DNA from: Streptomyces sp. CB02959
GTDB taxonomy: Bacteria > Actinomycetota > Actinomycetes > Streptomycetales > Streptomycetaceae
Reading direction: 5' to 3'
DNA: 64,000 nt
NCBI RefSeq assembly: GCF_002803155.1
Contig: NZ_NNBP01000028.1
Span: 147,772-211,771 of the forward strand
The stretch's first letter is position 1. Every line of letters begins with the position of its first letter. The position numbers and the translations under genes are program-made. The notes under the pieces were generated by a model. That model searched no databases. It saw only the letters and a program-made list of their open reading frames with translations, and was not told the origin of the DNA. Positions 1 to 8,549 of the stretch are shown one piece after another.

Positions 1-5
1 GCCTG

Positions 6-779
6 ATGCGGCTCGACATCACCGGGCTGTCGGTGGAGGTGGCCGGGCGGCGGCTCGTCCACGACGTCACCCTGACCGCCGGCAGCGGACGGCTCATCGG
101 GCTCGTCGGCCCCAACGGCAGCGGCAAGTCGACCCTGCTGCGCTGCGTCTACCGCGCCCTGCGGCCGGCCGTCGGCACCGTCCGGCTGGACGGCACCGAC
201 CTGCACGCGCTGACCTCCCGGGAGGCCGCCCGGCTGCTGGCCGCGCTGCCCCAGGAGGCCGGCACCGACTTCGACTTCACCGCCGCCGAGGTGGTCGCGA
301 TGGGGCGGCTGCCGCACCAGCGCGGCTCCGGGCGGCCCAGCGCCGCGGACCGCGAGATCTGCGACCGGGCACTGGCCCGGGTCGGCGCCGCCCACCTGGC
401 CGAGCGCGGCTTCCTGCGCCTCTCCGGCGGCGAGAAGCAGCGGGTCCTGATCGCCCGCGCACTGGCCCAGGAGCCGCGGGTACTGGTCCTCGACGAACCC
501 ACCAACCACCTCGACATCGCCCAGCAGTTGGAGGTCCTGGCGCTGGTCCGGGACAGCCGCCTGACGGTCCTGGCCGCGCTGCACGACCTCAACCTGGCCG
601 CCGTGCACTGCGACGAGCTGCACGTCATCGCCGACGGCCGGATCGTCGCCTCCGGCCCGCCGCACGACGTCCTCACCGCCGAACTGCTCGCCGAGGTCTT
701 CGGTGTCCGCGCGCACCGCGTACGGCACCCCGAAACCGGCGCCGTCCAGCTGCTGTTCGACCGCCTGCCCACCACCTGA
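6..779 (+). CDS. ABC transporter ATPase, FecE/FhuC family
   Basis: ATP-binding subunit of an importer for an iron-siderophore or similar metal chelate; it powers an inner-membrane permease encoded before the window. The 257-residue protein has the Walker A motif GPNGSGKST near residue 37, the signature LSGGEKQR near 140 and Walker B VLVLDEPTNHLD near 162, which is the complete set for one nucleotide-binding domain. The ATG overlaps a TGA at 4-6, so translation is probably coupled to the upstream permease. The binding protein follows 15 bases later. The family is clear; the substrate is not. Confidence 0.93.
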   Translation: MRLDITGLSVEVAGRRLVHDVTLTAGSGRLIGLVGPNGSGKSTLLRCVYRALRPAVGTVRLDGTDLHALTSREAARLLAALPQEAGTDFDFTAAEVVAMGRLPHQRGSGRPSAADREICDRALARVGAAHLAERGFLRLSGGEKQRVLIARALAQEPRVLVLDEPTNHLDIAQQLEVLALVRDSRLTVLAALHDLNLAAVHCDELHVIADGRIVASGPPHDVLTAELLAEVFGVRAHRVRHPETGAVQLLFDRLPTT

Positions 780-794
780 GGACCCCGGGGACCC

Positions 795-1832
795 ATGACG
801 CACGCACCGCGCACCGCCCGCCGCCGCACCCGCCCCGCCGCCCTGCTCGCCGCCCTGGCCCTGGCCCTCACCGGCTGCGGCGCCCAGGTGGCAAAGGAGC
901 CGGCCCCCGCCGGCGACCGCGCCGCCGGGCAGCACCCCGTCACCGTCACCAACTGCGGCACCCGGACCACCTATCCGCGGGTCCCGCGCCGCGTGGTCAC
1001 CAACGACGTCGGCATCACCGAGATCATGTTCGCGCTGGGCCTGGAGGACCGGATGGCCGGTTACGTCATGCCCGACGACAAGGGCGATCTCACCAAGGTC
1101 CCCTGGAAGGCCGCCTACGACAAGGTCCCCTGGCTGTCCAAGAAGGCCATCACCAAGGAGATCGCGCTGGACGCCAAGGCCGACCTGGTCTTCGCCGGCT
1201 GGAACTACGGCTTCGGCGAGGGCAGCGGCGTCACCCCCGCCTCCCTCAAGAAGCTCGGCATCGACGCGTACGTCCTGACCGAGTCCTGCCACAACGGCAC
1301 CGGCGCCGGCGCCCGCGGCGTGATGCCGCCGCTGGAGGCGCTCTACACCGACCTCGCCGCCCTCGGGAAGCTCTTCGGCGTCGAGGACCGCGCCCAGGCC
1401 CTGATCCGCACCTACCAGAAGCAGGTCGCCGACGCCGCCGACCGGGCCCCGGCCCACCGCCCCACCGTCTTCCTCTACGACGACGGCCGCGACAAGCCGC
1501 TGACCGCCGGCAGGTACGCCGGCCCGCACGACATCATCACCAAGGCCGGCGGCGACCACGTCATGAAGGACCTCCAGGACTCGTGGACCACCGTCGGCTG
1601 GGAGACCGTCGTCGCCCGCGACCCGGAGGTCATCGTCATCAACAACTACGGCGACACCTCCGCCGCCCAGAAGAAGGCGTTCCTTACGTCCTACGCCCCG
1701 CTCGCGGGCGTCTCCGCGATCAAACACCACCGCATCTACGTGATGGACTACGCCGAACTCGTCGAAAGCCCCCGCAACCCCACGGCCGTCAGCGACCTCG
1801 CCCGCTATCTGCGGGGCGTGCGCTCGGCCTGA
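795..1832 (+). CDS. ABC transporter substrate-binding lipoprotein
   Basis: Extracellular solute-binding protein of the FecB/BtuF type that delivers a chelated metal to the permease of the same operon. A lipoprotein signal is seen: Arg-rich start, hydrophobic stretch and lipobox LALTGC with Cys28. The rest (345 residues in all) has the two-lobed periplasmic-binding layout, including the family-typical end-of-domain stretch VARDPEVIVINNYGD. It follows the ATPase by 15 bases. The next gene is the nickel regulator Nur, so nickel or cobalt chelates are possible as well as iron, but I see no Nur box because the operon promoter lies outside the window. Confidence 0.88.
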   Translation: MTHAPRTARRRTRPAALLAALALALTGCGAQVAKEPAPAGDRAAGQHPVTVTNCGTRTTYPRVPRRVVTNDVGITEIMFALGLEDRMAGYVMPDDKGDLTKVPWKAAYDKVPWLSKKAITKEIALDAKADLVFAGWNYGFGEGSGVTPASLKKLGIDAYVLTESCHNGTGAGARGVMPPLEALYTDLAALGKLFGVEDRAQALIRTYQKQVADAADRAPAHRPTVFLYDDGRDKPLTAGRYAGPHDIITKAGGDHVMKDLQDSWTTVGWETVVARDPEVIVINNYGDTSAAQKKAFLTSYAPLAGVSAIKHHRIYVMDYAELVESPRNPTAVSDLARYLRGVRSA

Positions 1833-1841
1833 CCGCCCTCC

Positions 1842-1847
1842 TACACT
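1842..1847 (+). promoter_or_regulatory. -10 element TACACT of nur (leaderless start)
   Basis: TACACT ends exactly six bases before the GTG of nur, so the predicted transcript starts at or next to the start codon. No ribosome-binding site is visible in between. No good -35 is seen. Confidence 0.55.
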
Positions 1848-1853
1848 GGCCTC

Positions 1854-2309
1854 GTGGTGACCACCGACTGGCAGAGCGACCTCCGCAGGCGCGGGTACCG
1901 GCTGACGCCGCAGCGGCAACTGGTGCTGGAGGCGGTGGACAGGCTTGAGCACGCCACCCCGGACGACATCCTCACCGAGGTGCGGAAGACCGCCGGCGGC
2001 ATCAACATCTCCACCGTCTACCGCACCCTTGAGCTGCTGGAGGAGCTGGAGCTGGTCAGCCACGCCCACCTCGGGCACGGCGCGCCCACCTACCACCTCG
2101 CCGACCGCCACCACCACATCCACCTGGTGTGCCGGGACTGCACCGACGTCATCGAGGCGGACCTGTCGGTCGCCGAGCCGTTCGTGGCCACCCTCCGCGA
2201 GAAGTTCGCCTTCGACACCGACATGAAGCACTTCGCGATCTTCGGCCGGTGCGCCTCCTGCACGGACCGCGCCGCGCAGGACGACGGGACCGCCAAGGGC
2301 CAGGGGTAG
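1854..2309 (+). CDS. nur: Nickel-responsive Fur-family regulator Nur
   Basis: DNA-binding repressor of the Fur family, 151 residues. The sequence is very close to what I remember of S. coelicolor Nur. The histidines that build its metal sites sit at the same numbers: His33, His86, His88 and His90 (M-site) and His70, His72 and His126 (Ni-site). There are also two CxxC pairs at Cys93/Cys96 and Cys133/Cys136. Known role of the family member: with nickel bound it represses nickel uptake and indirectly switches superoxide dismutase genes. The winged helix spans about 1-80. The GTG start follows a -10 box by six bases, suggesting leaderless translation. It sits alone between the transporter operon and ygfZ. 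Confidence 0.9.
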   Translation: MVTTDWQSDLRRRGYRLTPQRQLVLEAVDRLEHATPDDILTEVRKTAGGINISTVYRTLELLEELELVSHAHLGHGAPTYHLADRHHHIHLVCRDCTDVIEADLSVAEPFVATLREKFAFDTDMKHFAIFGRCASCTDRAAQDDGTAKGQG

Positions 2310-2327
2310 CACCACCGCCCCTGGTCG

Positions 2328-2333
2328 TAGGCT
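2328..2333 (+). promoter_or_regulatory. -10 element TAGGCT of ygfZ (leaderless start)
   Basis: TAGGCT lies in the 30-base gap after nur and ends six bases before the ATG of the folate-binding protein. No Shine-Dalgarno sequence fits between. The same six-base geometry is seen at nur and three other genes in the window. Confidence 0.5.
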
Positions 2334-2339
2334 GGCCCC

Positions 2340-3320
2340 ATGCTGCGACATTCATCCGCCAGCCCCCTGCTGTCGCTGCCCGGCGCCGTCCCCGCCGAGG
2401 CCCCCGACGAAGGCGTCGCCGCGCACTACGGCGACCTGTTCCGGGAGCAACGCGCCCTCGCCGACGGCTCCGGCTTCGTGGACCTCTCGCACCGCGGCGT
2501 GGTCACCGTCAGCGGCCCCGAGCGGCTGAGCTGGCTCCACCTGCTGCTCACTCAACACGTCAGCGAACTCCCGCCCGGCCAGGCCACCGAGGCGCTGATC
2601 CTCTCCGCGAACGGCCACGTCGAGCACGCGGTCTACCTGGTCGACGACGGCGAGACGACCTGGATGCACACCGAGCCCGGCAAACAGGAGGCGCTGATCG
2701 CCTACCTGGAGAGCATGAAGTTCTTCTACCGGGTCGAGGCCGCCGACCGCACCGCCGACTTCGCCGTCGTCCACCTCCCGGCCGGCTCCATCACCGAGGC
2801 GCCCGAGGGCAGCGTCGTGCGGGAGACCCCGCACGGCCGCGACCTCTTCCTGCCCCGCGCCGCGCTCACGTCCTTCGCCGCGGCCCACGGCCCCGCGATC
2901 GGCGTCCTGGCCCTGGAGGCGCTGCGCGTCGAGGCGCACCGCCCGCGGCTCGGCCTGGAGACCGACCACCGCACCATCCCGCACGAGGTCGGCTGGATCG
3001 GCGGCGCGGTCCACCTCCAGAAGGGCTGCTACCGCGGCCAGGAGACCGTCGCCCGGGTCCAGAACCTCGGCAAGCCGCCGCGCCGCCTGGTCTTCCTCCA
3101 CCTCGACGGCAGCGAGGTCCACCTCCCGCCGCACGGGACGCCGGTCCGCCTGGCCGCGGACGGCGAGGAGGGCCGCCAGCTGGGCTTCGTCACCACCTCG
3201 GCCCGCCACCACGAGCTCGGCCCGATCGCCCTGGCCCTGGTCAAGCGCAACGTGCCGACCGACGCCCCCCTGATCGCGGGCGGCACCGCGGCGGCCCAGG
3301 AGGTCGTCGTCGAGCCGTAG
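2340..3320 (+). CDS. ygfZ: Folate-binding protein YgfZ (GcvT-like)
   Basis: Tetrahydrofolate-dependent protein that helps maintain or repair Fe-S clusters; related to the glycine cleavage T-protein. The family signature KGCYRGQE is present near residue 227, with the conserved Cys. Length (326) fits. The N-terminal GcvT-like folate domain covers roughly 30-240, with a C-terminal barrel after it. It lies directly after nur on the same strand but probably has its own promoter. Confidence 0.9.
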   Translation: MLRHSSASPLLSLPGAVPAEAPDEGVAAHYGDLFREQRALADGSGFVDLSHRGVVTVSGPERLSWLHLLLTQHVSELPPGQATEALILSANGHVEHAVYLVDDGETTWMHTEPGKQEALIAYLESMKFFYRVEAADRTADFAVVHLPAGSITEAPEGSVVRETPHGRDLFLPRAALTSFAAAHGPAIGVLALEALRVEAHRPRLGLETDHRTIPHEVGWIGGAVHLQKGCYRGQETVARVQNLGKPPRRLVFLHLDGSEVHLPPHGTPVRLAADGEEGRQLGFVTTSARHHELGPIALALVKRNVPTDAPLIAGGTAAAQEVVVEP

Positions 3321-3390
3321 GCCGTGCCTGGCGCCCGGCGCGCGTCGCGCCGTGGCGGCGTGGCGGCGTGCGTCGCGCCGTGGCGGCCCT

Positions 3391-3480
3391 GGTCGGGCTG
3401 CTGCGGCGCGACTCCGGCTGTTGCGGCGTGAGTCGGGCTGCTACGGCTCGATTCGGGCTGCGGCAGCGTGAGTCGAGCTC
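3391..3480 (+). repeat. Imperfect 20-bp tandem repeat
   Basis: Four and a half units of 20 bases, each ending in TC-GGGCTG or a close variant (unit ends at 3400, 3420, 3440 and 3460; the fifth is degenerate). The tract lies in the 283-base gap between ygfZ and the convergent dtd gene. A short GGCGGCGTG repetition precedes it at about 3354-3380. No coding frame is convincing here. It may be a minisatellite or a terminator region; function unknown. Confidence 0.75.
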
Positions 3481-3603
3481 CGCGGAGCGACCGGGCCCCC
3501 TCCGCCGAGTGCCCGGGAACACCCGCCGCCCCGACCGCGTTGTGGCCCCGCAGGGGGCGTCCGCATCCCCTAGGGAATCCGTTCCCCTCCCCCTGGAGGC
3601 CGT

Positions 3604-4029
3604 TCAGACCTCCAGCAGCACCGTGAACGGCCCGTCGTTCGTCAGCGACACCTTCATGTCCGCGCCGAACCGCCCGGTCTCCACCCGCGCGCCCAGCGCC
3701 CGCAGCTGGGCGACCACCTCGTCGACCAGCGGTTCGGCGACCGGGCCGGGCGCGGCGGCGTTCCACGTGGGGCGGCGGCCCTTGCGCGCGTCACCGTAGA
3801 GGGTGAACTGGCTGATCACCAGAAGCGGCGCCCCGTTGTCCGAACAGGACTTCTCGCCCTGGAGGATCCGCACCGACCACAGCTTCCGGGCGAGCTGCGC
3901 GGCCTTCTCCGGGGTGTCGTCGTGCGTGACGCCGACCAGCGCGCACAGCCCCTCCCCGACGATCTCCCCGACCGTCTCGCCCGCCACCTCGACGCGTGCG
4001 CCGTTCACTCTCTGCACCACAGCTCGCAT
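3604..4029 (-). CDS. dtd: D-aminoacyl-tRNA deacylase
   Basis: Removes D-amino acids wrongly attached to tRNA, in the cytoplasm. The 141-residue product has the two active-site signatures of DTD: SQFTLYGD near residue 77 and NDGPFT near 131. The start at 4029 (MRAVVQRV) is the conserved family start; an upstream in-frame extension to 4179 is rejected. It converges on ygfZ. Confidence 0.95.
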   Translation of the reverse strand: MRAVVQRVNGARVEVAGETVGEIVGEGLCALVGVTHDDTPEKAAQLARKLWSVRILQGEKSCSDNGAPLLVISQFTLYGDARKGRRPTWNAAAPGPVAEPLVDEVVAQLRALGARVETGRFGADMKVSLTNDGPFTVLLEV

Positions 4030-4202
4030 ACCCGCCATCATGCCGACCGCCCCGCCGCCTCGCCGTGGGTACCCCCACAAGGGCCGTTCGAGTGCCATGG
4101 CCCTGCACACGGACCGCACAGAGTGGCACGATGCGTGCACGCGGTGCGTTTCACGGACAACATGCCCTGGATGCGGCACCGGACGAGGGGACGGAACGAT
4201 TC

Positions 4203-4964
4203 ATGACGACACTCGGCGCCGGACAGACACCCGGCCCCGTGCCACCCGCCCGTACGGCACCGGCCGGCAGCTCGTCGCCGGCCCACCCCACCCCGCCGTC
4301 CGGCCGTACGAGACCGGCCGCCCCGGAGACCCCGACCGCCCCGGAGGCCCCGCACGCCCTGACGACCACCACCCCGGCGCCGGCTCCCGGCGAGCCCGCC
4401 CGTACCGAGGACGACCCCATGCTCAAGGCAGGCCAGGCACAGACCGCCCGCCCCCCGCAGCAGCGCGACCGCTTCCGCCCCGCCGGGCCCCCCGAGGTGT
4501 CCGGCCTGAGCCTGCCCGAGCTGCGCGTGGTGCGCCGCGACTGCCAGCAGGAGGAGGCCGACCTCAGCTATCTGCGGCGACTGCTCCAGGGCCGGATCGA
4601 CATCCTGCGCGCCGAGATCGCCCGCCGCACCGGGTCGCACTCGCCGCTGCTGGACCGGCTGCCCGAGATCCTCACCGACCTGCCGTCGCGCCAGCGCTCG
4701 TCCGCCCGCCATGTGACGCTCGGCACCCCGCACAGCGAGGAGTACCGCAGGCTCGCCGACGAGATGCTCGGCGAGGTCGAGCTCTCCGACCTCACGGCCC
4801 GTACGGACGAGGAGCTGCACGACGGGATGGGCCGGCTGATCCGCTACGAGCGGCAGATCTCGCAGCGCCGCCACTCCCTCCAGCGCACGACCGACGATTG
4901 CAGTGCGGAAATCGCCCGCAGGTACCGTGAAGGCGAAGCACAAGTAGACGACCTGCTGTCCTGA
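4203..4964 (+). CDS. rsiG: Anti-sigma factor RsiG (c-di-GMP-dependent, for WhiG)
   Basis: Predicted anti-sigma factor that, when loaded with c-di-GMP, holds the sporulation sigma factor WhiG inactive. The 253-residue protein has a long Pro/Ala/Thr-rich N-terminus (1-95) and two helices that would pair as a coiled coil. Each helix carries the published RsiG ligand motif E-x3-S-x2-R-x3-Q-x3-D intact: Glu118/Ser122/Arg125/Gln129/Asp133 and Glu216/Ser220/Arg223/Gln227/Asp231. The ATG at 4203 follows GAGGGG; an internal ATG at 4419 would remove 72 low-complexity residues and is a possible alternative. whiG is not in the window. Confidence 0.9.
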   Translation: MTTLGAGQTPGPVPPARTAPAGSSSPAHPTPPSGRTRPAAPETPTAPEAPHALTTTTPAPAPGEPARTEDDPMLKAGQAQTARPPQQRDRFRPAGPPEVSGLSLPELRVVRRDCQQEEADLSYLRRLLQGRIDILRAEIARRTGSHSPLLDRLPEILTDLPSRQRSSARHVTLGTPHSEEYRRLADEMLGEVELSDLTARTDEELHDGMGRLIRYERQISQRRHSLQRTTDDCSAEIARRYREGEAQVDDLLS

Positions 4965-5016
4965 ACGGCCACAAGCCGCCTCCGGGGCGCGGGTCCCGTC
5001 CCCCGGAAGGCCGGCC

Positions 5017-6048
5017 GTGACCTCGTCGAAGACCTCGTCCTCGTCCTCGTCCACCCCGATACCCGAGCAGTCGCCGTCCGCGGCGGCCGCGCCGTCGAGC
5101 CCGTCGGCGGCGTCGCCGGTGCTCGCCGAGGTCGTCCGCTCCGGCTTCGTCGAGGGGCGGCACCGTGGCTCGCTGGTGGTGCTGGCGGCCGACGGCAGCG
5201 TCGAGCAGGCCCTGGGCGACGTCGACGCGCCGGTCTTCCCGCGCTCGACGAACAAGCCGATGCAGGCCGCGGCGATCCTGCGGGCGGGGCTGGACCTCTC
5301 CGGGGAGCGGCTGGCGCTGGCCGCGGCGAGCCACTCCGGCGAGGCGTTCCACCTCGACCTGGTGCGGACCATGCTCGCCGAGCACGGGCTCGCCGCCGAG
5401 CAGCTCCAGACGCCGCCCGACCTGCCGCTGGACCCGGAGGAGGCGGAGCACTACCTCGCCGCCGGCAACATCCGGGACCGGCTCACCATGAACTGCTCCG
5501 GCAAGCACACCGCGATGCTCGCGGTCTGCGCGCTCAACGGCTGGCCGCTGGAGACGTACCTGGAGCAGGGCCACCCGCTCCAGCAGCTGATCCTGGACGT
5601 CGTCCGGACGGCGGGCGGCGAGGAGGTCGCCCACATCGGCACCGACGGCTGCGGCGCGCCGCTGATGTCGCTGTCGCTGACGGGGCTGGCGCGGGCCTAC
5701 CGGTACTTCGTCCTCGCGGAGCCGGGGACGCCGGAGCGGCGGGTGGCCGACGCGATGCGGGCGCACCCCGAGTACGTCGCGGGCACCCGGCGGCCGGACA
5801 CCTGGCTGATGCGGGCGCTGCCCGGCACGCTCTCCAAGATGGGCGCCGAGGCGGTGCAGGCCCTGGCCCTGCCCGACGGCCGGGCCCTGGCGTTCAAGAT
5901 CGACGACGGTGCGACCCGCACGCTGGGGCCCATCCTGGCCCGGGTCCTGCGGGGGCTCGGGGTCGACGACCCGGTTCTGGCGCGCATCGAGGATGTGCCG
6001 CTGCACGGGGGCGCGAGTCGGGTGGGGTCGATTCGCGCGGCGTTCTGA
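5017..6048 (+). CDS. L-asparaginase (AnsA/PF06089-type)
   Basis: Predicted cytoplasmic enzyme hydrolysing L-asparagine to aspartate and ammonia. It belongs to the actinobacterial asparaginase II family rather than the E. coli type. Conserved stretches include RSTNKPMQAAA near residue 75, ASHSGE near 107 and NCSGKHTAML near 157, where the nucleophile region is expected. The first 33 residues are a Ser/Pro/Ala-rich tail without a signal peptide pattern. The start is GTG after CCGGAAGG. Length 343. Confidence 0.85.
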   Translation: MTSSKTSSSSSSTPIPEQSPSAAAAPSSPSAASPVLAEVVRSGFVEGRHRGSLVVLAADGSVEQALGDVDAPVFPRSTNKPMQAAAILRAGLDLSGERLALAAASHSGEAFHLDLVRTMLAEHGLAAEQLQTPPDLPLDPEEAEHYLAAGNIRDRLTMNCSGKHTAMLAVCALNGWPLETYLEQGHPLQQLILDVVRTAGGEEVAHIGTDGCGAPLMSLSLTGLARAYRYFVLAEPGTPERRVADAMRAHPEYVAGTRRPDTWLMRALPGTLSKMGAEAVQALALPDGRALAFKIDDGATRTLGPILARVLRGLGVDDPVLARIEDVPLHGGASRVGSIRAAF

Positions 6049-6289
6049 GGCTGGTCCGAGGGGCATCGGGTGGAGCCCTGCCCGGGTCTTCGGGCCCGGG
6101 TCCGTCGACGGGCCTCCTTCGGCGGCGTCCGCCGGCGGGGTGTCCGCCGGTCGGGAGTCCGCAGGTGGGCGGTGCTCCGCGGTTCGGCGGAATCCGCGCC
6201 CCGCATCCGTAACGCGGGGGGCCGGAAAAATCTAGAGTGGCGGTGCACCCGGAACACACACTCATCACCACAGCAGGAGGCCGGCGACC

Positions 6290-6721
6290 ATGAGCGACGC
6301 GAATTCCGAGCCGCAGGGACCCGAGGCGATCGAGCACGCGCACGACCCCGAGGTGCTACAGCTCGCGGCCAAGGTGTTCGACCTGGCGCGGCATGGTGAC
6401 ACCGACACCGTCGCCGCCTACGTGGACGCGGGCGTGCCCGCCAACCTGACGAACGACAAGGGCGACTCCCTCGTGATGCTCGCCGCCTATCACGGCCACC
6501 CGGACACCGTGGAGGCCCTGTTGCAGCGGGGCGGCGACGCCGACCGCGCCAACGACCGGGGGCAGACCCCCCTCGCCGGCGCGGTGTTCAAGGGCGCGGA
6601 CGAGGTGGTGAAGGTCCTCGTGGCGCACGGTGCCGATCCGGCGGCCGGGGCGCCGTCGGCGATCGAGACGGCCCGGATGTTCCAGAAGACGGAGTTGCTG
6701 AAGCTGTTCGGCGCGGAGTGA
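6290..6721 (+). CDS. Ankyrin-repeat protein
   Basis: Small cytoplasmic protein of 143 residues made of ankyrin repeats, hence probably a protein-binding adaptor. Repeats can be read at about residues 40-70, 71-104 and 105-135, with the typical GDSLVMLAAYHGH and GQTPLAGAVFKGA turns. AGGAGG lies eight bases before the ATG, and a good -10 (TAGAGT, 6232-6237) lies upstream. Partner unknown. Confidence 0.85.
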   Translation: MSDANSEPQGPEAIEHAHDPEVLQLAAKVFDLARHGDTDTVAAYVDAGVPANLTNDKGDSLVMLAAYHGHPDTVEALLQRGGDADRANDRGQTPLAGAVFKGADEVVKVLVAHGADPAAGAPSAIETARMFQKTELLKLFGAE

Positions 6722-6781
6722 CGCCCGGCGGCGCGTAACGGCCGGAACGGGGGCGAGTTGCCTTTCCTCGCCCCCGCCCGC

Positions 6782-6812
6782 TTGACCTCAAGTTTAATTG
6801 GGGTTCTAGCCT
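6782..6812 (+). promoter_or_regulatory. SoxR/MerR-type promoter with 19-bp spacer
   Basis: -35 TTGACC (6782-6787) and -10 TAGCCT (6807-6812) are separated by 19 bases, the overlong spacer typical of MerR-family activation. The spacer holds an imperfect dyad, ACCTCAAG against ATTGGGGT, close to the SoxR box core CCTCAAG. It drives the FMN reductase gene; in S. coelicolor an NADPH-dependent FMN reductase is a SoxR target. Confidence 0.75.
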
Positions 6813-6850
6813 CAGGGCTGTCGCATTCACTCCGCCACGAAGGGCCTCGC

Positions 6851-7420
6851 ATGTCCGCAGAGCGCTACACCCTCGCCGTCATCGTCGGCAGCACCCGGGA
6901 GGGCCGGTTCGCCCCGGTCATCACCGAGTGGTTCACCCGGCACCTCAGCGCCTCCCACCCGCACGTCACCGTCGACGTGATCGACCTGGACGCCGTCCGG
7001 CCGTACGAACTCCGCTACGGCAGCGAGGAGTTCATCGCGTACGCCAAGCGCGTGGAACAGGCGGACGCGTTCGTGGTGGTCACGCCGGAGTACAACCACT
7101 CCTTCCCGGCGCCGCTCAAGCACGCCGTCGACCTGCTGCGCGCCGAGTGGCAGGCCAAGCCGGTCGGCTTCGTCTCGTACGGCGGAATCTCCGGCGGCCT
7201 TCGCGCGGTCGAGCAACTGCGGCTGGTTTTCGCCGAGTTGCACGCCACGACGGTGCGCGAGACGGTCAGCTTCGCGCTCACCACCGGCCCGTTCGACGAG
7301 GACGGCCAGCTGCACGACCCGGCTCCGCCCGCCCAGGCCGCGGACGCCCTGCTGAACCAGCTGGAGTGGTGGGCCGTGGCCCTGCGGGAGGCGCGCACGG
7401 CCCGCCCGTACGGCAACTGA
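6851..7420 (+). CDS. NADPH-dependent FMN reductase-like flavoprotein
   Basis: Flavodoxin-fold reductase (189 residues) expected to reduce FMN or quinones with NADPH. Visible motifs are the phosphate-binding loop GSTREGRF at residues 13-20, TPEYNHSFPAPLKHA near 78 and SYGGISGG near 110, all diagnostic of the NADPH-dependent FMN reductase family. The start at 6851 lies 38 bases after the -10 of the promoter described above; an in-frame extension to 6758 would run through that promoter and is rejected. Likely part of a redox-stress response. Confidence 0.9.
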   Translation: MSAERYTLAVIVGSTREGRFAPVITEWFTRHLSASHPHVTVDVIDLDAVRPYELRYGSEEFIAYAKRVEQADAFVVVTPEYNHSFPAPLKHAVDLLRAEWQAKPVGFVSYGGISGGLRAVEQLRLVFAELHATTVRETVSFALTTGPFDEDGQLHDPAPPAQAADALLNQLEWWAVALREARTARPYGN

Positions 7421-7556
7421 CCCGGCCCCGTCGCGCCGGGCGTCCGTACGGGCGCCCGGCGTCGCCCCCCGGCCCCGGTCGTCGGCGATCGTCGATACTG
7501 GACGCGGAGAGGCGCACCCGGGCGACCCGTGTGCGGGGGACGTGAGGGGGGTCGGT

Positions 7557-7934
7557 GTGAGCGGGCGCAAGGGCCCCTACGAATGCGGGCTGGACGCCGC
7601 CGTGGACATCATCGGCGGCAAGTGGAAGGTCCTGCTCCTGTGGGCGCTGGCCCAAGGGCCCCGGCGGTTCGGCCAGTTGCGCCGGGAGCTGCCGAAGATC
7701 AGTGAGAAGGTGCTCGCCCAGCAGCTCCGGGAGCTGGAGGCCGACGGCATCGTCCACCGCGAGGTGTTCGACCAGGTTCCGCCGAAGGTCGAGTACTCGC
7801 TGACCGGCCTCGGCGCCTCCCTCAACGAGGCCCTGGCCCCACTGGGCGCCTGGGGGCGCCTGCACATGGCCTCTCTGGAGGCCACGTATCCGCGGCGCCA
7901 TCCGGAGGCGCAGCACCCTCCGGACGCGGTGTGA
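7557..7934 (+). CDS. HxlR-family transcriptional regulator
   Basis: Winged-helix regulator of the HxlR type, which often senses electrophiles or oxidants through a cysteine near the N-terminus. The family hallmark is seen: Cys9 (YECGLDAA) followed by IIGGKWKVLLLWAL and the recognition helix ISEKVLAQQLRELEADGI. GAGGGGG six bases before the GTG at 7557 decides the start; a GTG at 7542 is an alternative. The FMN reductase lies just upstream, a common pairing, but the reductase promoter is of MerR type, so I do not assume it is the target. Confidence 0.88.
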   Translation: MSGRKGPYECGLDAAVDIIGGKWKVLLLWALAQGPRRFGQLRRELPKISEKVLAQQLRELEADGIVHREVFDQVPPKVEYSLTGLGASLNEALAPLGAWGRLHMASLEATYPRRHPEAQHPPDAV

Positions 7935-8028
7935 TCCGGGGCGGGCAGCGGCGGTGGCCGGCGGCCGGGCGGCTAAGCGGCCGGGGGGCCAAACAGCCGG
8001 GGCGGTCGGGGTGGTCGGGGTGTCCCGG

Positions 8029-8451
8029 TCATCCCTGGTCCGCCGGGTCCGTCGGCCCCTGCTGGACGGCCCAGCCGTTGCCGTCCGGGTCGTTGAAGTA
8101 GACGAACGAGTTCCAGACGCCGCCGGGGCCGTCGGCCAGCGCGCCGTTCTCCACGTGCTGCACGGGGCCGACCGGCACCCCGCGGGCGAGCAACTCGCCG
8201 CGGGCCGCGGCCACATCGGGCACCACCAGCTGCACCCCCTGCATCGAACCGGGCCGTACCGGCGTCACGCCGCCGCCCGCGCCCAGGACGATCGAGCAGC
8301 CCGAGCCGGGCGGGGTCAGCTGGACGATCCGGCCGCCGTCGTCGAGCCGGATGTCGAGATCGACGGCGAAGCCCACCCGCTCGCTGTAGAACCGCTTGGC
8401 GCGCTCCACGTCGCTCACCGGGATCGGCACCAGTTCGAGCTTCCATTCCAT
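8029..8451 (-). CDS. VOC-family (glyoxalase/dioxygenase fold) protein
   Basis: 140 residues with the beta-alpha-beta3 modules of the vicinal oxygen chelate superfamily: VSDVERAKRFYSERVGF at the start and FNDPDGNGWAVQQ at the end, the latter with the conserved DPDGN turn. Such proteins act as lyases, dioxygenases or drug-binding proteins; the substrate cannot be told. A GGGGCGG ribosome site lies just before the ATG. It is divergent from the TetR gene, sharing a 134-base promoter region. Confidence 0.85.
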   Translation of the reverse strand: MEWKLELVPIPVSDVERAKRFYSERVGFAVDLDIRLDDGGRIVQLTPPGSGCSIVLGAGGGVTPVRPGSMQGVQLVVPDVAAARGELLARGVPVGPVQHVENGALADGPGGVWNSFVYFNDPDGNGWAVQQGPTDPADQG

Positions 8452-8549
8452 GGTGCGCCGCCCCTCGGGGTCTCGCCTGCCTCGTGTCCCGTCCGCCTCT
8501 GAAGAAGTCTAGGGACGGCGCTTCGGGCGCGCCTCCCGCGCCTACTCCA

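Noticed and set aside
3391..3480. CRISPR-like array
   Set aside because: Units are contiguous and degenerate with no spacers, and no cas genes are present.
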